64,000 nucleotides of DNA, from the NCBI RefSeq assembly GCF_008806975.1, contig NZ_CP031728.1:124001-188000 (forward strand), written 5' to 3'. The DNA comes from Cellvibrio sp. KY-GH-1 (GTDB lineage Bacteria > Pseudomonadota > Gammaproteobacteria > Pseudomonadales > Cellvibrionaceae). The translations under genes and the position numbers were made by a program. Below are positions 1 to 10,030 of this stretch, one piece after another (position 1 is the stretch's first letter; each line of letters starts with the position of its first letter). The notes beneath the pieces are model-generated. The model had not been told where the DNA came from and did not search any database. It worked only from the letters and a program-made list of their open reading frames with translations.

Positions 1-1
1 G

Positions 2-742
2 CTGTACCAGCATATCGTTGAGTGGACTTTGTGGGCGCTGATCGCGTTTTCAATTATTACTTGGACCTTGATTGTCATTAAAGGCGTTCAACACTTTACC
101 CTGTCGCGCCAGAATCGCCGCTTCACCAAAACCTTTTGGTCAGCAGCAGATTTACATGCAGCAGCGTCTTTTGAAAAATACGTAGGCGCTACAGCACGTG
201 TTGCGGCGGCTGGTTTCCAAACCCTGCGCAATGCCGATGCAAGTGCAGCAACGGATTTGGAACACAGCTGGGATCGTCAGGATTTACTGGAACGTCATTT
301 GCGCCAGCAAATCCAGAAGGAGCGACGCTCACTGGAAAATGGTTTAGCGATTTTGGCATCCATTGGCAACACCGCGCCCTTTGTGGGGCTGTTCGGTACC
401 GTGTTTGGCATTATCCAGGCGCTCACGCAAATTACGGCCACCAAATCCGCCAGTATTGAAGTGGTTGCTGGCCCCATCGGTGAAGCACTGATTGCAACCG
501 GTATTGGTATTGCTGTGGCTGTGCCTTCGGTACTGGCCTACAACTTTTTCTTGCGCCGCGTGAAATTAATCGCTGCCGATCTGGATGATTTCGCAACTGA
601 TTTTATCAGCCTGGTGCAAAAATCTGGTTTCCGTATTAAAGCATCGGCGCCCGTTGTTAAAGCCGCACAGGTGCAACCGGTAGTGCGTGAAGGCAAATCG
701 GAATTAAATAAACCCGACAACGGTAAAGAGGTATTTGCGTAA
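2..742 (+). CDS. exbB: MotA/TolQ/ExbB proton channel family protein (5' end outside window)
   Basis: Inner-membrane proton-channel subunit of a TonB-energising complex, which converts proton motive force into work for outer-membrane receptors. The reading frame is open from base 2 and continues upstream out of the window, so the TTG at 29 is not the likely start. Visible are a first membrane segment (about 35-85), a cytoplasmic linker, and the conserved C-terminal pair of membrane helices with the family core NTAPFVGLFGTVFGI and GIGIAVAVPSVLAYN. It overlaps the ExbD gene by one base (TAATG), so the two are translationally coupled. It could be named TolQ, but pairing with an ExbD-type gene and the absence of TolA/TolB in view favour ExbB. 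The upstream TonB gene, if present, lies outside the window. Confidence 0.88.
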   Translation: MYQHIVEWTLWALIAFSIITWTLIVIKGVQHFTLSRQNRRFTKTFWSAADLHAAASFEKYVGATARVAAAGFQTLRNADASAATDLEHSWDRQDLLERHLRQQIQKERRSLENGLAILASIGNTAPFVGLFGTVFGIIQALTQITATKSASIEVVAGPIGEALIATGIGIAVAVPSVLAYNFFLRRVKLIAADLDDFATDFISLVQKSGFRIKASAPVVKAAQVQPVVREGKSELNKPDNGKEVFA

Positions 743-1155
743 TGGCGATTTCTACTGGTAGTGACAGCGATGAAGTATTAAGCGAGATCAACATTACCCC
801 CATGGTGGATGTAATGCTGGTACTGCTGGTGGTATTTATTATTACCGCTCCACTGATGACCAACGCGATTAATGTAAATTTACCCGATACCGAAACCACG
901 GTGCAAATTCAGGAACCGAAAAAACCAATCGTGCTGAGTATTAATGCAGAGGGAAAAATTTATCTTGATAAGGATGAATACTCGCTGGAAATTATCCAGC
1001 AGGAATTGGAAAGCCGTAAGGCCGCCGACCCTGAGCTGCGTTTGAACCTGAATGCCGATGAGGCGGTTAATTACGGTACTGTTGCCAAGGTAATGGTGCT
1101 GATTGAAAAAGCAGGAATAGATCGCTTGTCAGTTGTTACCGAGACTGGTGGTTAA
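742..1155 (+). CDS. exbD: Biopolymer transporter ExbD
   Basis: Partner of ExbB in the TonB motor: a single-span inner-membrane protein with a periplasmic domain. The 137 residues fit the family. A short cytoplasmic N-terminus is followed by one membrane helix (about residues 20-40) that carries the conserved proton-path aspartate (Asp23, in ITPMVDVMLVLL), then a periplasmic domain ending DRLSVVTETGG. The start ATG overlaps the exbB stop by one base. A clear intrinsic terminator follows about 65 bases later, so this is the last gene of its operon. It likely energises TonB receptors such as the one at 30-33 kb, but that link is inference. Confidence 0.9.
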   Translation: MAISTGSDSDEVLSEINITPMVDVMLVLLVVFIITAPLMTNAINVNLPDTETTVQIQEPKKPIVLSINAEGKIYLDKDEYSLEIIQQELESRKAADPELRLNLNADEAVNYGTVAKVMVLIEKAGIDRLSVVTETGG

Positions 1156-1219
1156 TCGGCAGAGGCATTTTTTACGGCGTCTATTAAAAAAAGGCTCTAC
1201 AAAAGTCCTCGCAAAAAAA

Positions 1220-1250
1220 CCCGGGTTGGAATTAACAACCCGGGCTTTTT
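1220..1250 (+). terminator. Intrinsic terminator after exbD
   Basis: Perfect 8-bp stem (CCCGGGTT at 1220-1227, AACCCGGG at 1237-1244) with a 9-base loop, followed by C and five T. It ends the exbB-exbD transcript. Confidence 0.85.
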
Positions 1251-1318
1251 AAATAGCGATGTTATAGGAGCGTTATTGAAATGTTATAGAAAGTATTTTC
1301 ATGATCATTACAAGTTTT

Positions 1319-2686
1319 TTAGATCAATAAACTTTTCAGCAACCCCACCAACGCGCATACCCCAATCACTTTGATTACTCCCGCTTTATAGCGAAATAGC
1401 GCAACACCAGCGGTCAGTGCAATTGCTGCGGATAACCAATCAAATGATCCACTAAATCCGGTGGGCCAGAGTACATGGTAACCGAAAAATAAAGCGAGAT
1501 TTAAAATTACCCCTACCACGGCAGCGGTAATGGCGGTGAGCGGAGCGGTAAATTTTATATCGTTATGGGTAGTTTCAATAAACGGAGCGCCGGCAAAAAT
1601 AAAAATAAACGACGGCAAAAAAGTAAACCAGGTGACTATGCTGGCAGCAATGGCGCCAGCGACAAATAACATGTCCGGCCCGAACACGGCTTTTACATAA
1701 CCGCCGACAAAACCAACAAACGCTACCACCATAATCAGCGGCCCGGGAGTCGTTTCACCCAATGCGAGGCCATCGATCATTTGTGTGGGAGTTAACCAGT
1801 TGTAGTGGCCAACCGCACCCTGATAAACATAGGGCAGTACGGCATAAGCACCACCAAAAGTAAGCAGTGCCGCCGTAGTAAAAAACCAGGCCATTTGGGT
1901 GAGTGTATGTTGCCAGCCAAAGTAGCTCCAGAGCAGTGCGAGCGGCACCGCCCACAACAATATTCCACATAGAGTAATTACCAATAAACGCGACCAGCTA
2001 AACAGGGCGTGTGTTGGTGTGGGTGTGTGGTCATCAATCAAGGCTGCACCAAAATTTTTATCGGCCTTGCCGTGCCCGCCACCGGCTTTGAAATAATCCG
2101 GTTTAGTTTTTCCTCCAAAATAACCAATCAATGCGGCGGCAATAACGATGTAAGGGAAGGGCACATGCAAGGCAAAGATGGCAACAAATGCGGCGGCGGC
2201 TATGGCCCACATCCAGTTATTTTTTAATGCGCGTGAGCCAATTCTGTGTGCGGCTTGCATCACTATCGCGGTAACAGCGGGCTTGATGCCGTAAAATAAT
2301 CCGGCCACCCAACTCACATCGCCGTAGGCGATATAAACCCAGGAGAGGCCAATTAAAATAAAGAGCGAGGGCAATACAAATAATACCCCCGCCACTATGC
2401 CGCCCCAGGTTTTATGCATTAACCAACCAATATAAGTCGCTAATTGCTGCGCTTCTGGTCCGGGTAACAGCATGCAGTAATTCAGCGCGTGCAAAAAACG
2501 TTTTTCACTGATCCAGCGCCGACGCTCTACCAATTCCTGATGCATGATGGCGATTTGCCCGGCAGGACCGCCAAAGCTAATAAAGCCGAGTTTTAACCAA
2601 AATAAAAACGCTTGCACAAAACTGACTGCCGGAGGGGGAAGGGCAGTAGTGGGAGGGATTTGTTGCGAGTCTTGAGATGCTGACAT
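1319..2686 (-). CDS. chrA: Chromate efflux transporter ChrA
   Basis: Inner-membrane chromate exporter of the CHR superfamily. Chromate enters cells through sulfate transporters and ChrA pumps it out. The 455 residues match the long two-domain form: two homologous multi-helix halves with the repeated FGGPAGQI / [11 protein letters not shown] and LPGPEAQQL / ETTPGPLIM signatures, joined by a hydrophilic stretch near residues 190-225. It lies downstream of the sigma-54 activator on the same strand, with the cys sulfate importer operon just beyond, a sensible context because both handle the same oxyanion shape. The start codon ATG at 2686 sits inside a perfect 16-bp hairpin that also contains the likely ribosome-binding site, so translation may be controlled. 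No other Met occurs near the N-terminus, which supports this start. Confidence 0.9.
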   Translation of the reverse strand: MSASQDSQQIPPTTALPPPAVSFVQAFLFWLKLGFISFGGPAGQIAIMHQELVERRRWISEKRFLHALNYCMLLPGPEAQQLATYIGWLMHKTWGGIVAGVLFVLPSLFILIGLSWVYIAYGDVSWVAGLFYGIKPAVTAIVMQAAHRIGSRALKNNWMWAIAAAAFVAIFALHVPFPYIVIAAALIGYFGGKTKPDYFKAGGGHGKADKNFGAALIDDHTPTPTHALFSWSRLLVITLCGILLWAVPLALLWSYFGWQHTLTQMAWFFTTAALLTFGGAYAVLPYVYQGAVGHYNWLTPTQMIDGLALGETTPGPLIMVVAFVGFVGGYVKAVFGPDMLFVAGAIAASIVTWFTFLPSFIFIFAGAPFIETTHNDIKFTAPLTAITAAVVGVILNLALFFGYHVLWPTGFSGSFDWLSAAIALTAGVALFRYKAGVIKVIGVCALVGLLKSLLI

Positions 2687-2721
2687 AGTGCGCCTTATTG
2701 GTAAAAATAAGGCGCACTATG
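2684..2721 (-). promoter_or_regulatory. Perfect hairpin covering the chrA ribosome-binding site and start codon
   Basis: Arms 2684-2699 and 2706-2721 are perfectly complementary over 16 bp with a 6-base loop. Read on the minus strand, the 3' arm contains AAGG and ends exactly in the chrA ATG, so both would be buried in the folded mRNA. There is no T-run after it, so it is not an ordinary terminator. It may be a translational switch or a DNA operator palindrome. Confidence 0.6.
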
Positions 2722-2811
2722 CCATTCGTTAATAGCTGCTGCAATTCATGAGTGGAACTAACAATAATTTTCTAATGGGATTGTCACATCCTATAGTGGG
2801 CAGAGGGTTGT

Positions 2812-4137
2812 TCAACTCGCGAGACTGGCGTCCAATGTAGATAGTACGGGTTCATCATCTGTTAATGAAGCGTCACTGCCCTTAGCGTAACCCGATTCCA
2901 CTAACAATCCATGGCGTTTTAACAGAGTGCGCATAACATTGCGTGAAATTCCGAGTAACGCCGACGCGTGAACCTGATTTGAACGCACGTGAGCAAAGGC
3001 TTCATGCACAATCAGCCTTTCCAGGCTGTCAAAGTGATTGCCATTGCCTTGCTCGTTAAATAAACGACGCAGTTGTTTGGTGATTGCAGTCATAGGGTCA
3101 TCGCCATCGCTACCACCCTGGGCATTGGTAGGGGGATTGCCAAAACCGTTAGCGCCGAATCTATTGGCTCCTGTCGCGTTTGCATTGGCAGTGTTGTTTC
3201 CGGAGTTGTAACTGCCGGTGTTGTGTGTCATTTGCGGCGATTGCTGGGCAAAGGGTTGCACAAATTGCGATGCGTGTACCGGCTGCGGAACCTGTTGAAA
3301 ATTATTGCCGGTATTCCAGCCACCGGTCACTTTTAAATGTGACGGTTCAATTTTTTCACCACTGGCAACCAGCAATGCAAAGTGCACCACGTTTTCCAGT
3401 TCGCGAATATTTCCCGGCCAGGAATAATGCAGCAGCAATTCAATCGCCGCGCTGGAAAATTGCGGCAGGCGATGGCCCATTTTGGTGGCATAGGTTTTCA
3501 GGAAATGCTCAGCTAGCGGCATGATATCGCCCGGGCGCTCGCGCAGCGGTGGTAATTTTACGTGTGCGATATTAATGCGGTAGAGCAAATCGCGCCGGAA
3601 ATGCCCGGCGGAAACGGCGTAATCCAAATCGACGTTGGTTGCTACTACTAAACGCACATTCACCGGAATGGATTTGCGTGAGCCGATACGCACCACTTCT
3701 TTTTCCTGCAATACGCGTAGCAATTTTACTTGCAGTGGCAATGGTAGGTCGCCGATTTCGTCCAGAAATAAAGTGCCTTCATTAGCAGCTTCAAACCAGC
3801 CTTCGCGTTTACCCACGGCGCCGGTAAACGCGCCAGCTTCATGGCCAAATAATTCACTCTCGGCTAACTGATCGCTAATCGCGCCGCAGTTAACGGCGAG
3901 GAACGGCCCTTTACGACCACTGAGTAAATGAATGTGGCGCGCGACCAATTCCTTGCCCGTACCTGTTTCCCCGCCAATTAATACTGGCGCTTCACTAGGA
4001 GCAATGCGCTCGATATATTCGAGCAGAGTGGCGGAAATGGGGTCGGAAAAGACCAAGGCTTTTGCCCGCACCGATAAGGGTTGTGCATTACCACCTTCCA
4101 GGGATAAAAGAACCGGTTGTTTAAAATCCTGGCTCAC
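2812..4137 (-). CDS. Sigma-54-dependent Fis-family transcriptional activator
   Basis: Enhancer-binding protein that uses ATP hydrolysis to open sigma-54 RNA polymerase promoters. Visible: Walker [10 protein letters not shown] (residues 55-63), the sigma-54 contact loop GAFTGA (102-107), Walker [11 protein letters not shown] (121-130), the RRDLLYR arginine-finger segment (181-187), an Asn/Gln/Gly-rich linker (roughly 280-350) and a C-terminal Fis-type helix-turn-helix with [20 protein letters not shown]. Only about 30 residues precede the AAA+ domain, so there is no receiver, GAF or other sensor domain; activity is probably set by expression or a partner. This architecture resembles SfnR-type sulfur regulators of Pseudomonas, and the sulfate-transport neighbourhood suits that, but it is inference. 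Several -24/-12-like promoters in this window are possible targets. chrA follows on the same strand. Confidence 0.9.
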   Translation of the reverse strand: MSQDFKQPVLLSLEGGNAQPLSVRAKALVFSDPISATLLEYIERIAPSEAPVLIGGETGTGKELVARHIHLLSGRKGPFLAVNCGAISDQLAESELFGHEAGAFTGAVGKREGWFEAANEGTLFLDEIGDLPLPLQVKLLRVLQEKEVVRIGSRKSIPVNVRLVVATNVDLDYAVSAGHFRRDLLYRINIAHVKLPPLRERPGDIMPLAEHFLKTYATKMGHRLPQFSSAAIELLLHYSWPGNIRELENVVHFALLVASGEKIEPSHLKVTGGWNTGNNFQQVPQPVHASQFVQPFAQQSPQMTHNTGSYNSGNNTANANATGANRFGANGFGNPPTNAQGGSDGDDPMTAITKQLRRLFNEQGNGNHFDSLERLIVHEAFAHVRSNQVHASALLGISRNVMRTLLKRHGLLVESGYAKGSDASLTDDEPVLSTLDASLAS

Positions 4138-4375
4138 GATAAGTCCTCAAAAAAATTAGCTTACAAAAAATGTACGACGTGTGTTGTTATTAACGGCGTT
4201 TTTCTATTATTAGCCGCAATGAGTGTTTGATAATATTTCAGCTTTCTTTGACCAGTTACTAATGATTTTTAATAGTCATTAACAAGTAAAATTGTGTAAG
4301 CATTCTATTCGGTAAATTGTGCAGTTAAGAAGGAATTTAAATCTATAAACTTATAACAAAATTACCAACGGAAAA

Positions 4376-4408
4376 ATAATAAAAAGGCGATAGCTTTCAT
4401 TATCGCCT
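4376..4408 (-). terminator. Intrinsic terminator of the cys operon (minus strand)
   Basis: Perfect 8-bp stem (AGGCGATA 4385-4392, TATCGCCT 4401-4408) with an 8-base loop; on the minus strand it is followed by TTTTTATTATTTTT. It lies about 20 bases beyond the cysA stop. The remaining 4138-4375 stretch upstream of the activator gene is AT-rich and holds nothing else I can name. Confidence 0.8.
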
Positions 4409-4429
4409 CCAGGTTAACGCAGGGGAAAA

Positions 4430-5488
4430 CTATTTTTGCAGAAACACTTTGCTGTTGGTTGGGCGTGCAAAAACCCTGGCGCCAATGCTCAGGTTTAATG
4501 AACGTTCTTGTGCGCGCGGCAATTCCACGTGCAATACGTCGCTATTGAGCTGGTGTTGTAACTCAATGCGCAATACCGCACCGGCCGTACTAACGTGAGC
4601 CACTTGCGCAGCTATAGCGCCATCGCTGGGTTGCTCGCTCAATTCAATGTCGTGCGGGCGCACGTAAGCAATAGCGGCCTGATCATTAATACTGCTGTGC
4701 TCAGGGGCTGGCAGTTTGTAATCGCCAATATGAGCCCAGCCGTTATCGACGCGGCTGTGGAATAAATTCACCTGACCAATAAAATCGTACACAAAGGGGC
4801 TGGCCGGATTATTGTAGATATCATCCGGTGTTCCTATCTGTTCGATCTGACCTTTGTTGAGCACCACAATCTTGTCGGCCACTTCCATCGCTTCTTCCTG
4901 GTCGTGGGTTACAAAAATTGAAGTGATGTGTAATTCATCGTGCAGGCGGCGCAACCAGCGGCGTAAATCCTTGCGCACTTTTGCATCCAGTGCTCCGAAA
5001 GGTTCATCGAGCAACAATACTTTTGGCTCAACGGCCAGTGCACGCGCTAATGCAATACGCTGGCGTTGACCACCGGACAATTGATGCGGGTAGCGATCGG
5101 CCAACCAATCCAGTTGCACCAGCTCTAACAATTCGTGCACGCGTTTTTTAATAAACTCGTTGCTAGGTCTGGTTTCTTTTGGGCGGACTGTTAAACCAAA
5201 AGCAACATTATCGAATACCGTCATATGGCGGAAGAGAGCGTAATGCTGGAATACGAAACCGACGTTACGCTCGCGTACATGCACATTGGTGGCGTCTTCA
5301 CCGTGGAAAAGTACGCTGCCAGCATCCGGGTTTTCAAGGCCGGCAATGATGCGCAGCAAGGTGGTTTTGCCACAGCCTGATGGGCCGAGCAGGGCGACCA
5401 GTTCGCCGGTGGGGAAATCGAGCGATACGTTATTCAGTGCAGCAAAACTGCCAAAATTTTTGTGTAAGTTGCGGACTTGAATGCTCAT
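4430..5488 (-). CDS. cysA: Sulfate/thiosulfate ABC transporter ATP-binding protein CysA
   Basis: ATPase of the CysTWA sulfate/thiosulfate importer, on the cytoplasmic face of the inner membrane. Length 352, typical. Walker A GPSGCGKT (35-42), Q-loop [13 protein letters not shown], signature LSGGQ (137-141), Walker B VLLLDEP (157-163), and the switch-region [13 protein letters not shown] are all intact. The C-terminal third is the TOBE-like domain that matches CysA length ([12 protein letters not shown]). It is the last gene of the sbp1-cysT-cysW-cysA series and is followed by a terminator. The permease pair and binding protein upstream settle the sulfate assignment over a generic spermidine or iron ATPase. 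Confidence 0.95.
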   Translation of the reverse strand: MSIQVRNLHKNFGSFAALNNVSLDFPTGELVALLGPSGCGKTTLLRIIAGLENPDAGSVLFHGEDATNVHVRERNVGFVFQHYALFRHMTVFDNVAFGLTVRPKETRPSNEFIKKRVHELLELVQLDWLADRYPHQLSGGQRQRIALARALAVEPKVLLLDEPFGALDAKVRKDLRRWLRRLHDELHITSIFVTHDQEEAMEVADKIVVLNKGQIEQIGTPDDIYNNPASPFVYDFIGQVNLFHSRVDNGWAHIGDYKLPAPEHSSINDQAAIAYVRPHDIELSEQPSDGAIAAQVAHVSTAGAVLRIELQHQLNSDVLHVELPRAQERSLNLSIGARVFARPTNSKVFLQK

Positions 5489-5543
5489 AGAGTTTTCTCG
5501 TTAATTAAGAGTTCGCGCAAATAAAGCAAAATCGGGTTTCGGG

Positions 5544-6440
5544 TTATTGAGCACTTGCCGCACGCACGGCCAGCTCATGTTCACGCGCTGCTTTCCATTC
5601 GAGCAAGCTTTTTAATACCAGGGTTACCAGTGCCAGCAGTGCCAGCAGTGAGGCCACGGCAAAGGCAGCGGCAAACTGATATTCGTTGTACAAAATTTCA
5701 ATATGTAAGGGCATGGTGTTGGTTTGCTCACGAATTTTTCCCGATACCACACTCACTGCACCAAACTCACCCATCGCGCGAGCGTTACATAAAATCATGC
5801 CGTAGCGCAGCGCCCACTTCACCGAGGGTAGGGTCACTCGCCAAAACATTTTCCAACCGCTGGCACCCAGGGTGATGGCTGCTTCTTCCTGTTCTTTACC
5901 TTGCTCTTGCATCAGCGGAATTAATTCACGCGCAACAAACGGAAAGGTAATAAATACGGTGGCAAGTACAATGCCGGGTACGGCAAACATAATTTGAATA
6001 TCGTGTTCGCCCAGCCAGGGACCGAAAAATCCCTGGCGACCAAACAGCAACATATAAATCAAACCGGCAATAACTGGCGAAACGGCAAAGGGCAAATCAA
6101 TCAGGGTGATCACAAATTGTTTGCCACGGAAATCAAATTTGGCGATCGCCCACGCGGCGGCTAAACCGAATATCACATTACAAGGCACCGCAATTGCTGC
6201 AGCGATGAGCGTGAGTTTTATCGCATGGGCAGCAGCTGGCTCACTCACCGATGCCAGATACACATCAATACCTTTCGCAAAAGCCTCTTTAAAAACAACC
6301 ACCAGTGGTAAAAATAAAAACAGTGCTAAAAACGTTAATGCGATACTAATTAGAACAACGCGTACCCAGGGCGCTTCACTGGTTGCGGCGTGCGCAGTAC
6401 CGGTTTTGCGGCTACCAAGGGAAGAAATTGCACCAGCCAT
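5544..6440 (-). CDS. cysW: Sulfate ABC transporter permease CysW
   Basis: Second membrane subunit of the sulfate/thiosulfate importer. 298 residues with about six membrane helices and the EAA-type loop EQEEAAITLGASGWKMFWRVTLP that docks on CysA. I chose the ATG at 6440 because AGGAGG lies seven bases upstream and it starts two bases after the cysT stop; the longer in-frame start at 6470 would overlap cysT by 28 bases. Ends with a charged tail (WKAAREHELAVRAA). Fifty-five bases separate it from cysA, so it belongs to the same transcript. Confidence 0.94.
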   Translation of the reverse strand: MAGAISSLGSRKTGTAHAATSEAPWVRVVLISIALTFLALFLFLPLVVVFKEAFAKGIDVYLASVSEPAAAHAIKLTLIAAAIAVPCNVIFGLAAAWAIAKFDFRGKQFVITLIDLPFAVSPVIAGLIYMLLFGRQGFFGPWLGEHDIQIMFAVPGIVLATVFITFPFVARELIPLMQEQGKEQEEAAITLGASGWKMFWRVTLPSVKWALRYGMILCNARAMGEFGAVSVVSGKIREQTNTMPLHIEILYNEYQFAAAFAVASLLALLALVTLVLKSLLEWKAAREHELAVRAASAQ

Positions 6441-6442
6441 GT

Positions 6443-7327
6443 TCAGCCTCCTGTTCGTTTGTGGCTCCAATGCTGGAGCAAATTAATAAGCAATAACAAC
6501 ACAAATGAAAACACCAGCATCACCGTACCTAAAGCGGCAGCGCCTGCGTAATCAAATTGTTCCAATTTAGTCATGATTAACAGCGGAGTGATTTCTGTTT
6601 TGTAGGGCATGTTGCCGCTGATAAAAACCACTGAACCGTATTCACCAACGGCGCGCGCAAATGACAGTGCAAAACCAGTGAGTAGTGAGGGAATTAATGC
6701 TGGCAGTAGTACGCGGCTAAAGGTTTGCAAGCGTGATGCACCCAGGCTTGCTGCGGCTTCTTCGACTTCTGCTTCAAGGTCGGCAAGTACCGGCTGCACT
6801 GTGCGTACGACAAAGGGCAAACCAATAAAAGTTAATGCTACTGTGACACCCAGCCAGGTGTAAGCAATTTTAATATCCGCTAACCAAAACCATTGGCCAA
6901 CCCAGCCTTTGGTAGTGTAAAGCGCAGTGAGTGCAATACCGGCAACGGCGGTAGGTAATGCGAAAGGTAAATCCACCAGTGCATCAACAACACGCTTGCC
7001 AAAAAAATCGTAACGTACCAATACCCAGGCGACGATCAAACCAAAAAATAAATTAATGCCGGCGGCTGTGAGCGCAGCACCGAACGTGAGTTTATAACTG
7101 GCGATTGAACGTGCATTGCTAATGACGGCCCACAATTCTGCCCAGCTTAATTCCAACGATTTGAGTACGAGACCTGCGAGCGGAATAAATACAATCAGAC
7201 TGGCGTAAAGTGCGGCGAGTCCAAGTGATAAACCAAAACCTGGCAGAACCGATTTTTTCACCCAGCGCTTTTTAGGGCTGGAAAAAGGCGACGCTGTTGC
7301 CAGCGCCGTAGAGGTAAGTTCACTCAT
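6443..7327 (-). CDS. cysT: Sulfate ABC transporter permease CysT (CysU)
   Basis: First membrane subunit of the sulfate/thiosulfate importer, pairing with CysW to form the channel. 294 residues, about six helices, with the EAA loop VEEAAASLGASRLQTFSRVLLP and the family stretch GEYGSVVFISGNMPYKTEI. The ATG at 7327 is chosen over the in-frame TTG at 7333; AGAG lies upstream. The gap of 227 bases to sbp1 contains hairpins that may lower expression of the membrane part relative to the binding protein, a common arrangement in ABC importer operons. Confidence 0.94.
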   Translation of the reverse strand: MSELTSTALATASPFSSPKKRWVKKSVLPGFGLSLGLAALYASLIVFIPLAGLVLKSLELSWAELWAVISNARSIASYKLTFGAALTAAGINLFFGLIVAWVLVRYDFFGKRVVDALVDLPFALPTAVAGIALTALYTTKGWVGQWFWLADIKIAYTWLGVTVALTFIGLPFVVRTVQPVLADLEAEVEEAAASLGASRLQTFSRVLLPALIPSLLTGFALSFARAVGEYGSVVFISGNMPYKTEITPLLIMTKLEQFDYAGAAALGTVMLVFSFVLLLLINLLQHWSHKRTGG

Positions 7328-7354
7328 GTACAACTCTCTAATGTAAGTACCCCT

Positions 7355-7415
7355 TTTTTTAATTGGGGGTTCAGGAAACCTGATTTTTCAATCCCCTAAT
7401 TTCCCTTTGGCTACG
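7355..7415. repeat. Nested inverted repeats between sbp1 and cysT
   Basis: TCAGG-AAA-CCTGA is a perfect 5-bp stem near 7371, flanked by imperfect AATTGGGGG / CCCCTAATT arms. Lies in the sbp1-cysT gap; may be a processing or partial-termination site. Confidence 0.35.
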
Positions 7416-7470
7416 CGCCCCGCTTCAAAGGAAAAGCTATTCTCCTTGGCAATGTGCGAAGGGTAGTAAA

Positions 7471-7509
7471 ACTCCCTCCCTTAAAAAAGGGAGGGTCGGG
7501 GAGGGATTT
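7471..7509. repeat. C/G-rich hairpin, dispersed-repeat type, between sbp1 and cysT
   Basis: CCCTCCCTT (7474-7482) and AAGGGAGGG (7487-7495) form a perfect 9-bp stem, followed by GGGGAGGGATTTT. The GGGAGGGATTT tail recurs next to similar hairpins at 16341-16475, so this looks like a dispersed palindromic element. In the minus-strand operon it could protect or trim the sbp1 mRNA end. Confidence 0.45.
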
Positions 7510-7554
7510 TCTCTTCACCCATTTGCAAAAAGGGGCGGCAGAAGCGGATTAAAA

Positions 7555-8565
7555 TTACTGATAAATCTGATCGAAAATTCCGCCGTCACCGAAATGTTCC
7601 GGTTGTGCTTTTGACCAGCCACCGAAATCATTGATGGTTACCAAATCCAGTTTTGGGAAAACCTTGGCGAAAGCTTCAGCAACTTGTGGGTCGCGTGGGC
7701 GATAGTAATTTTTTGCCGCGATATTTTGGCCTTCTTTGGTGTAGAGGTATTGCAAGTAAGCTTTCGCTACTTCCGCAGTACCGTTCGCTTTGGTGTTTTC
7801 ATCCACTACCGCCACTGACGGTTCTGCCAGAATGGAAATGCTGGGTACAACGATTTCCACTTCATCGGCCCCTAATTCATTTACCGCGAGAAACGCTTCG
7901 TTTTCCCAAGTGATCAGCACATCGCCAATACCGCGTTGTACAAAGGTAGTGGTTGAGCCGCGCGCACCGGTATCCAAAACAGGAACGTTTTTAAACAGCG
8001 AGCGCACAAATTCTTTTGCACCGGCTTGGTCCTTACCTTGTTTCTTTTCCGCAAAAGCCCAGGCTGCCAAATAGTTCCAGCGTGCACCGCCAGATGTTTT
8101 CGGGTTAGGGGTAATTACCTCTACACCTTTTTTGGTCAGATCGTCCCAGACTTTAATATTTTTGGGATTGCCTTTGCGTACCAGGAATACAATGGTCGAT
8201 GTATAAGGTGCGCTGTTTTGCGGCAATTTGCTCACCCAATCTTTCGGCAATAAATTACCGATGCTGGCGATGGGATCAATGTCACCGGCGAGTGCCAGGG
8301 TCACTACGTCCGCTTTCAGGCCATCGATCACCGCGCGCGATTGAGCACCTGAACCACCGTGGGATTGGTCCACGTGTACATCGTCACCGGTTTTTTCTTT
8401 CCAGTGCTTGGCGAAAGCCGCGTTAAATTCGCGATAGAGTTCGCGCGTTGGGTCGTAGGAAACGTTTAATAAGTTGATGTCTTTTGCCAGTGCGCTACCA
8501 GCCAACAAACTGGCGGCAATCACAGCAAATACTGATTTACCAAATGTGTGTGCAGAAAATTTCAT
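7555..8565 (-). CDS. sbp: Sulfate-binding periplasmic protein Sbp (copy 1)
   Basis: High-affinity periplasmic sulfate receptor that feeds CysTW. 336 residues. Signal peptide ends at about residue 27 (LLAGSALA). Family signatures are clear: [17 protein letters not shown] at the mature N-terminus, [52 protein letters not shown] and RPRDP. A paralogue at 12508-13530 shares nearly all these blocks, so the cell carries two receptors for one ABC channel. It could equally be called thiosulfate-binding CysP; the two are hard to separate by eye. It starts 45 bases after porin 1 and probably shares that transcript. Confidence 0.94.
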   Translation of the reverse strand: MKFSAHTFGKSVFAVIAASLLAGSALAKDINLLNVSYDPTRELYREFNAAFAKHWKEKTGDDVHVDQSHGGSGAQSRAVIDGLKADVVTLALAGDIDPIASIGNLLPKDWVSKLPQNSAPYTSTIVFLVRKGNPKNIKVWDDLTKKGVEVITPNPKTSGGARWNYLAAWAFAEKKQGKDQAGAKEFVRSLFKNVPVLDTGARGSTTTFVQRGIGDVLITWENEAFLAVNELGADEVEIVVPSISILAEPSVAVVDENTKANGTAEVAKAYLQYLYTKEGQNIAAKNYYRPRDPQVAEAFAKVFPKLDLVTINDFGGWSKAQPEHFGDGGIFDQIYQ

Positions 8566-8609
8566 AATCTCGTTCTCTCTGAAAATTTTTTAAAGACTTG
8601 CGCTGATTG

Positions 8610-9860
8610 TTAGAAGCGGAAATCAAAACCTAATGCCGAGGCGGTGTCTGTGGTTGCCTTGGTGCTGATTTTTTCATCGCCTTCAACTTCTACACTCGCG
8701 ACTGTGGCGAATACACGGGTGTTGGGGTTGAAGTTGTAATCCACACCAACAATCACGCCTTCCAGTTCTGCATCTTTATATGCAGTGTTGGTTGGTGTAG
8801 TCGTTGAATTGGCATATTGGATTTTCGCCAACCAGGGGCCAGCAATTTTCCACTGGGCATTGAGGATGTATCCGTCTTGTTCTTTAAAGGCATTGCCTGA
8901 AGCGCCGTCCCATTCAGAGAGTGGGTTCAAACCATTTTGTGCACCGTTAGTGGTGCCATTGGTGCCGACGAAACTGGAAAATCCACCGAGTGAATCCACA
9001 TCGTCATGTGCTTCCACCGTTTGATAAATTGCGCCGAGTTTTACTGCGCCCAGAGTAATTTCGCCCACTGCGCGCACTGCATCAGTGGTAGCTACGTTGG
9101 AGTCAGCGCCGATGCCGACAAACCATTTGGCTTTACCATAAGTCACAGAAACTGATTGGCCGGAAGCAAAACCATTGTCGTTTTGCTGGTTGGTAGCACT
9201 TACAGGTACTCCGGTTTCTTCAGCTTGAATAGCAGCAACGTTTAATTCCAATCCGCCAAACCAAATCGGTGAGGTGTATTGGATAACGTTATCCGGACGA
9301 TTTTCACCAACAATATAGGTACCAATATCGCCCAGTGGCGAATCGTTAAAACGATCCAGATCGGAGCGCAACACAGTGTTGGTTTGCAGAGTTTTTAACG
9401 GGGTATCGTTTTTACCGAACAGGATTGAACCCCAGGTTCCGCGTAAACCGCCGAAAATATTACGCTGGCTTAATTCGCGGCCATTGCTGTTGGTGCCGTT
9501 GTCCACATCGATACCGTATTCCAAACGGTAGAACACTTGCACGCTCGCAGTCGCATCAAAATCGCCTTGAATACCCAGACGTGAACCTGTGCTTTCCAAT
9601 GCAAAAGTATCCAGCTCGGTGGTTACGTTGGTTGCGCCAACGTGGCGATAAGTGGTTGCACCTGCTGCGGTAGGTGCGAAATCAATTTTTTCCAAATCAT
9701 ATTGATTGGCAGTTAAATGAATTTTGCCGTAGAGCGTTGGAAAGCCGGCAAATGCGTTGGTAGAAAGTGCAGCGCCTACAGCAATCGCCAGGGCGTTGCG
9801 CTTGATAACTGATTCTGTTGCTTGTGATCGCACAACCGACCACGCGTTACGAAATGACAT
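8610..9860 (-). CDS. Trimeric-type outer-membrane porin (copy 1)
   Basis: Outer-membrane general porin (Gram-negative porin 4 type), presumably admitting sulfate or organosulfur compounds given its place between yezD and sbp. 416 residues from the ATG at 9860, which has GGAG eight bases upstream; the same start context occurs at porin 2. Signal peptide ends at Ala38 (ALSTNAFA), then mature GFPTLYGKIHLTANQYD. The block ESTGSRLGIQGDFDA followed by FYRLEYGID, and the C-terminal ALGFDFRF ending in Phe, are porin hallmarks. The longer open frame to 9983 has no family-like extension. Strongly similar to the porin at 10526-11809, so the pair arose by duplication. Confidence 0.85.
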   Translation of the reverse strand: MSFRNAWSVVRSQATESVIKRNALAIAVGAALSTNAFAGFPTLYGKIHLTANQYDLEKIDFAPTAAGATTYRHVGATNVTTELDTFALESTGSRLGIQGDFDATASVQVFYRLEYGIDVDNGTNSNGRELSQRNIFGGLRGTWGSILFGKNDTPLKTLQTNTVLRSDLDRFNDSPLGDIGTYIVGENRPDNVIQYTSPIWFGGLELNVAAIQAEETGVPVSATNQQNDNGFASGQSVSVTYGKAKWFVGIGADSNVATTDAVRAVGEITLGAVKLGAIYQTVEAHDDVDSLGGFSSFVGTNGTTNGAQNGLNPLSEWDGASGNAFKEQDGYILNAQWKIAGPWLAKIQYANSTTTPTNTAYKDAELEGVIVGVDYNFNPNTRVFATVASVEVEGDEKISTKATTDTASALGFDFRF

Positions 9861-9888
9861 GCTAATCTCCGGTAGTTCACATATCACC

Positions 9889-9907
9889 TCCGGTGGTCCG
9901 GTCAGTG
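9889..9907 (-). promoter_or_regulatory. Porin leader motif, copy 1
   Basis: A 19-base block identical to 11837-11855 lies 29 bases upstream of the porin 1 start. On the minus strand it reads CACTGACCGGACCACCGGA; CCGG-ACCA-CCGG can fold. Candidate mRNA leader element or regulator site shared by the two porins. Confidence 0.45.
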
Positions 9908-10030
9908 GATTTATTTGGGTGTATTTTAAAAATGCTAAGTACAGTGCGTCTTGATGTTGATTACTGATTGATCTTTTTTGCAACGTTTTTTACTACCGTG
10001 GTAGCTGTTGCGGTAATTTATTCGCGCTGA

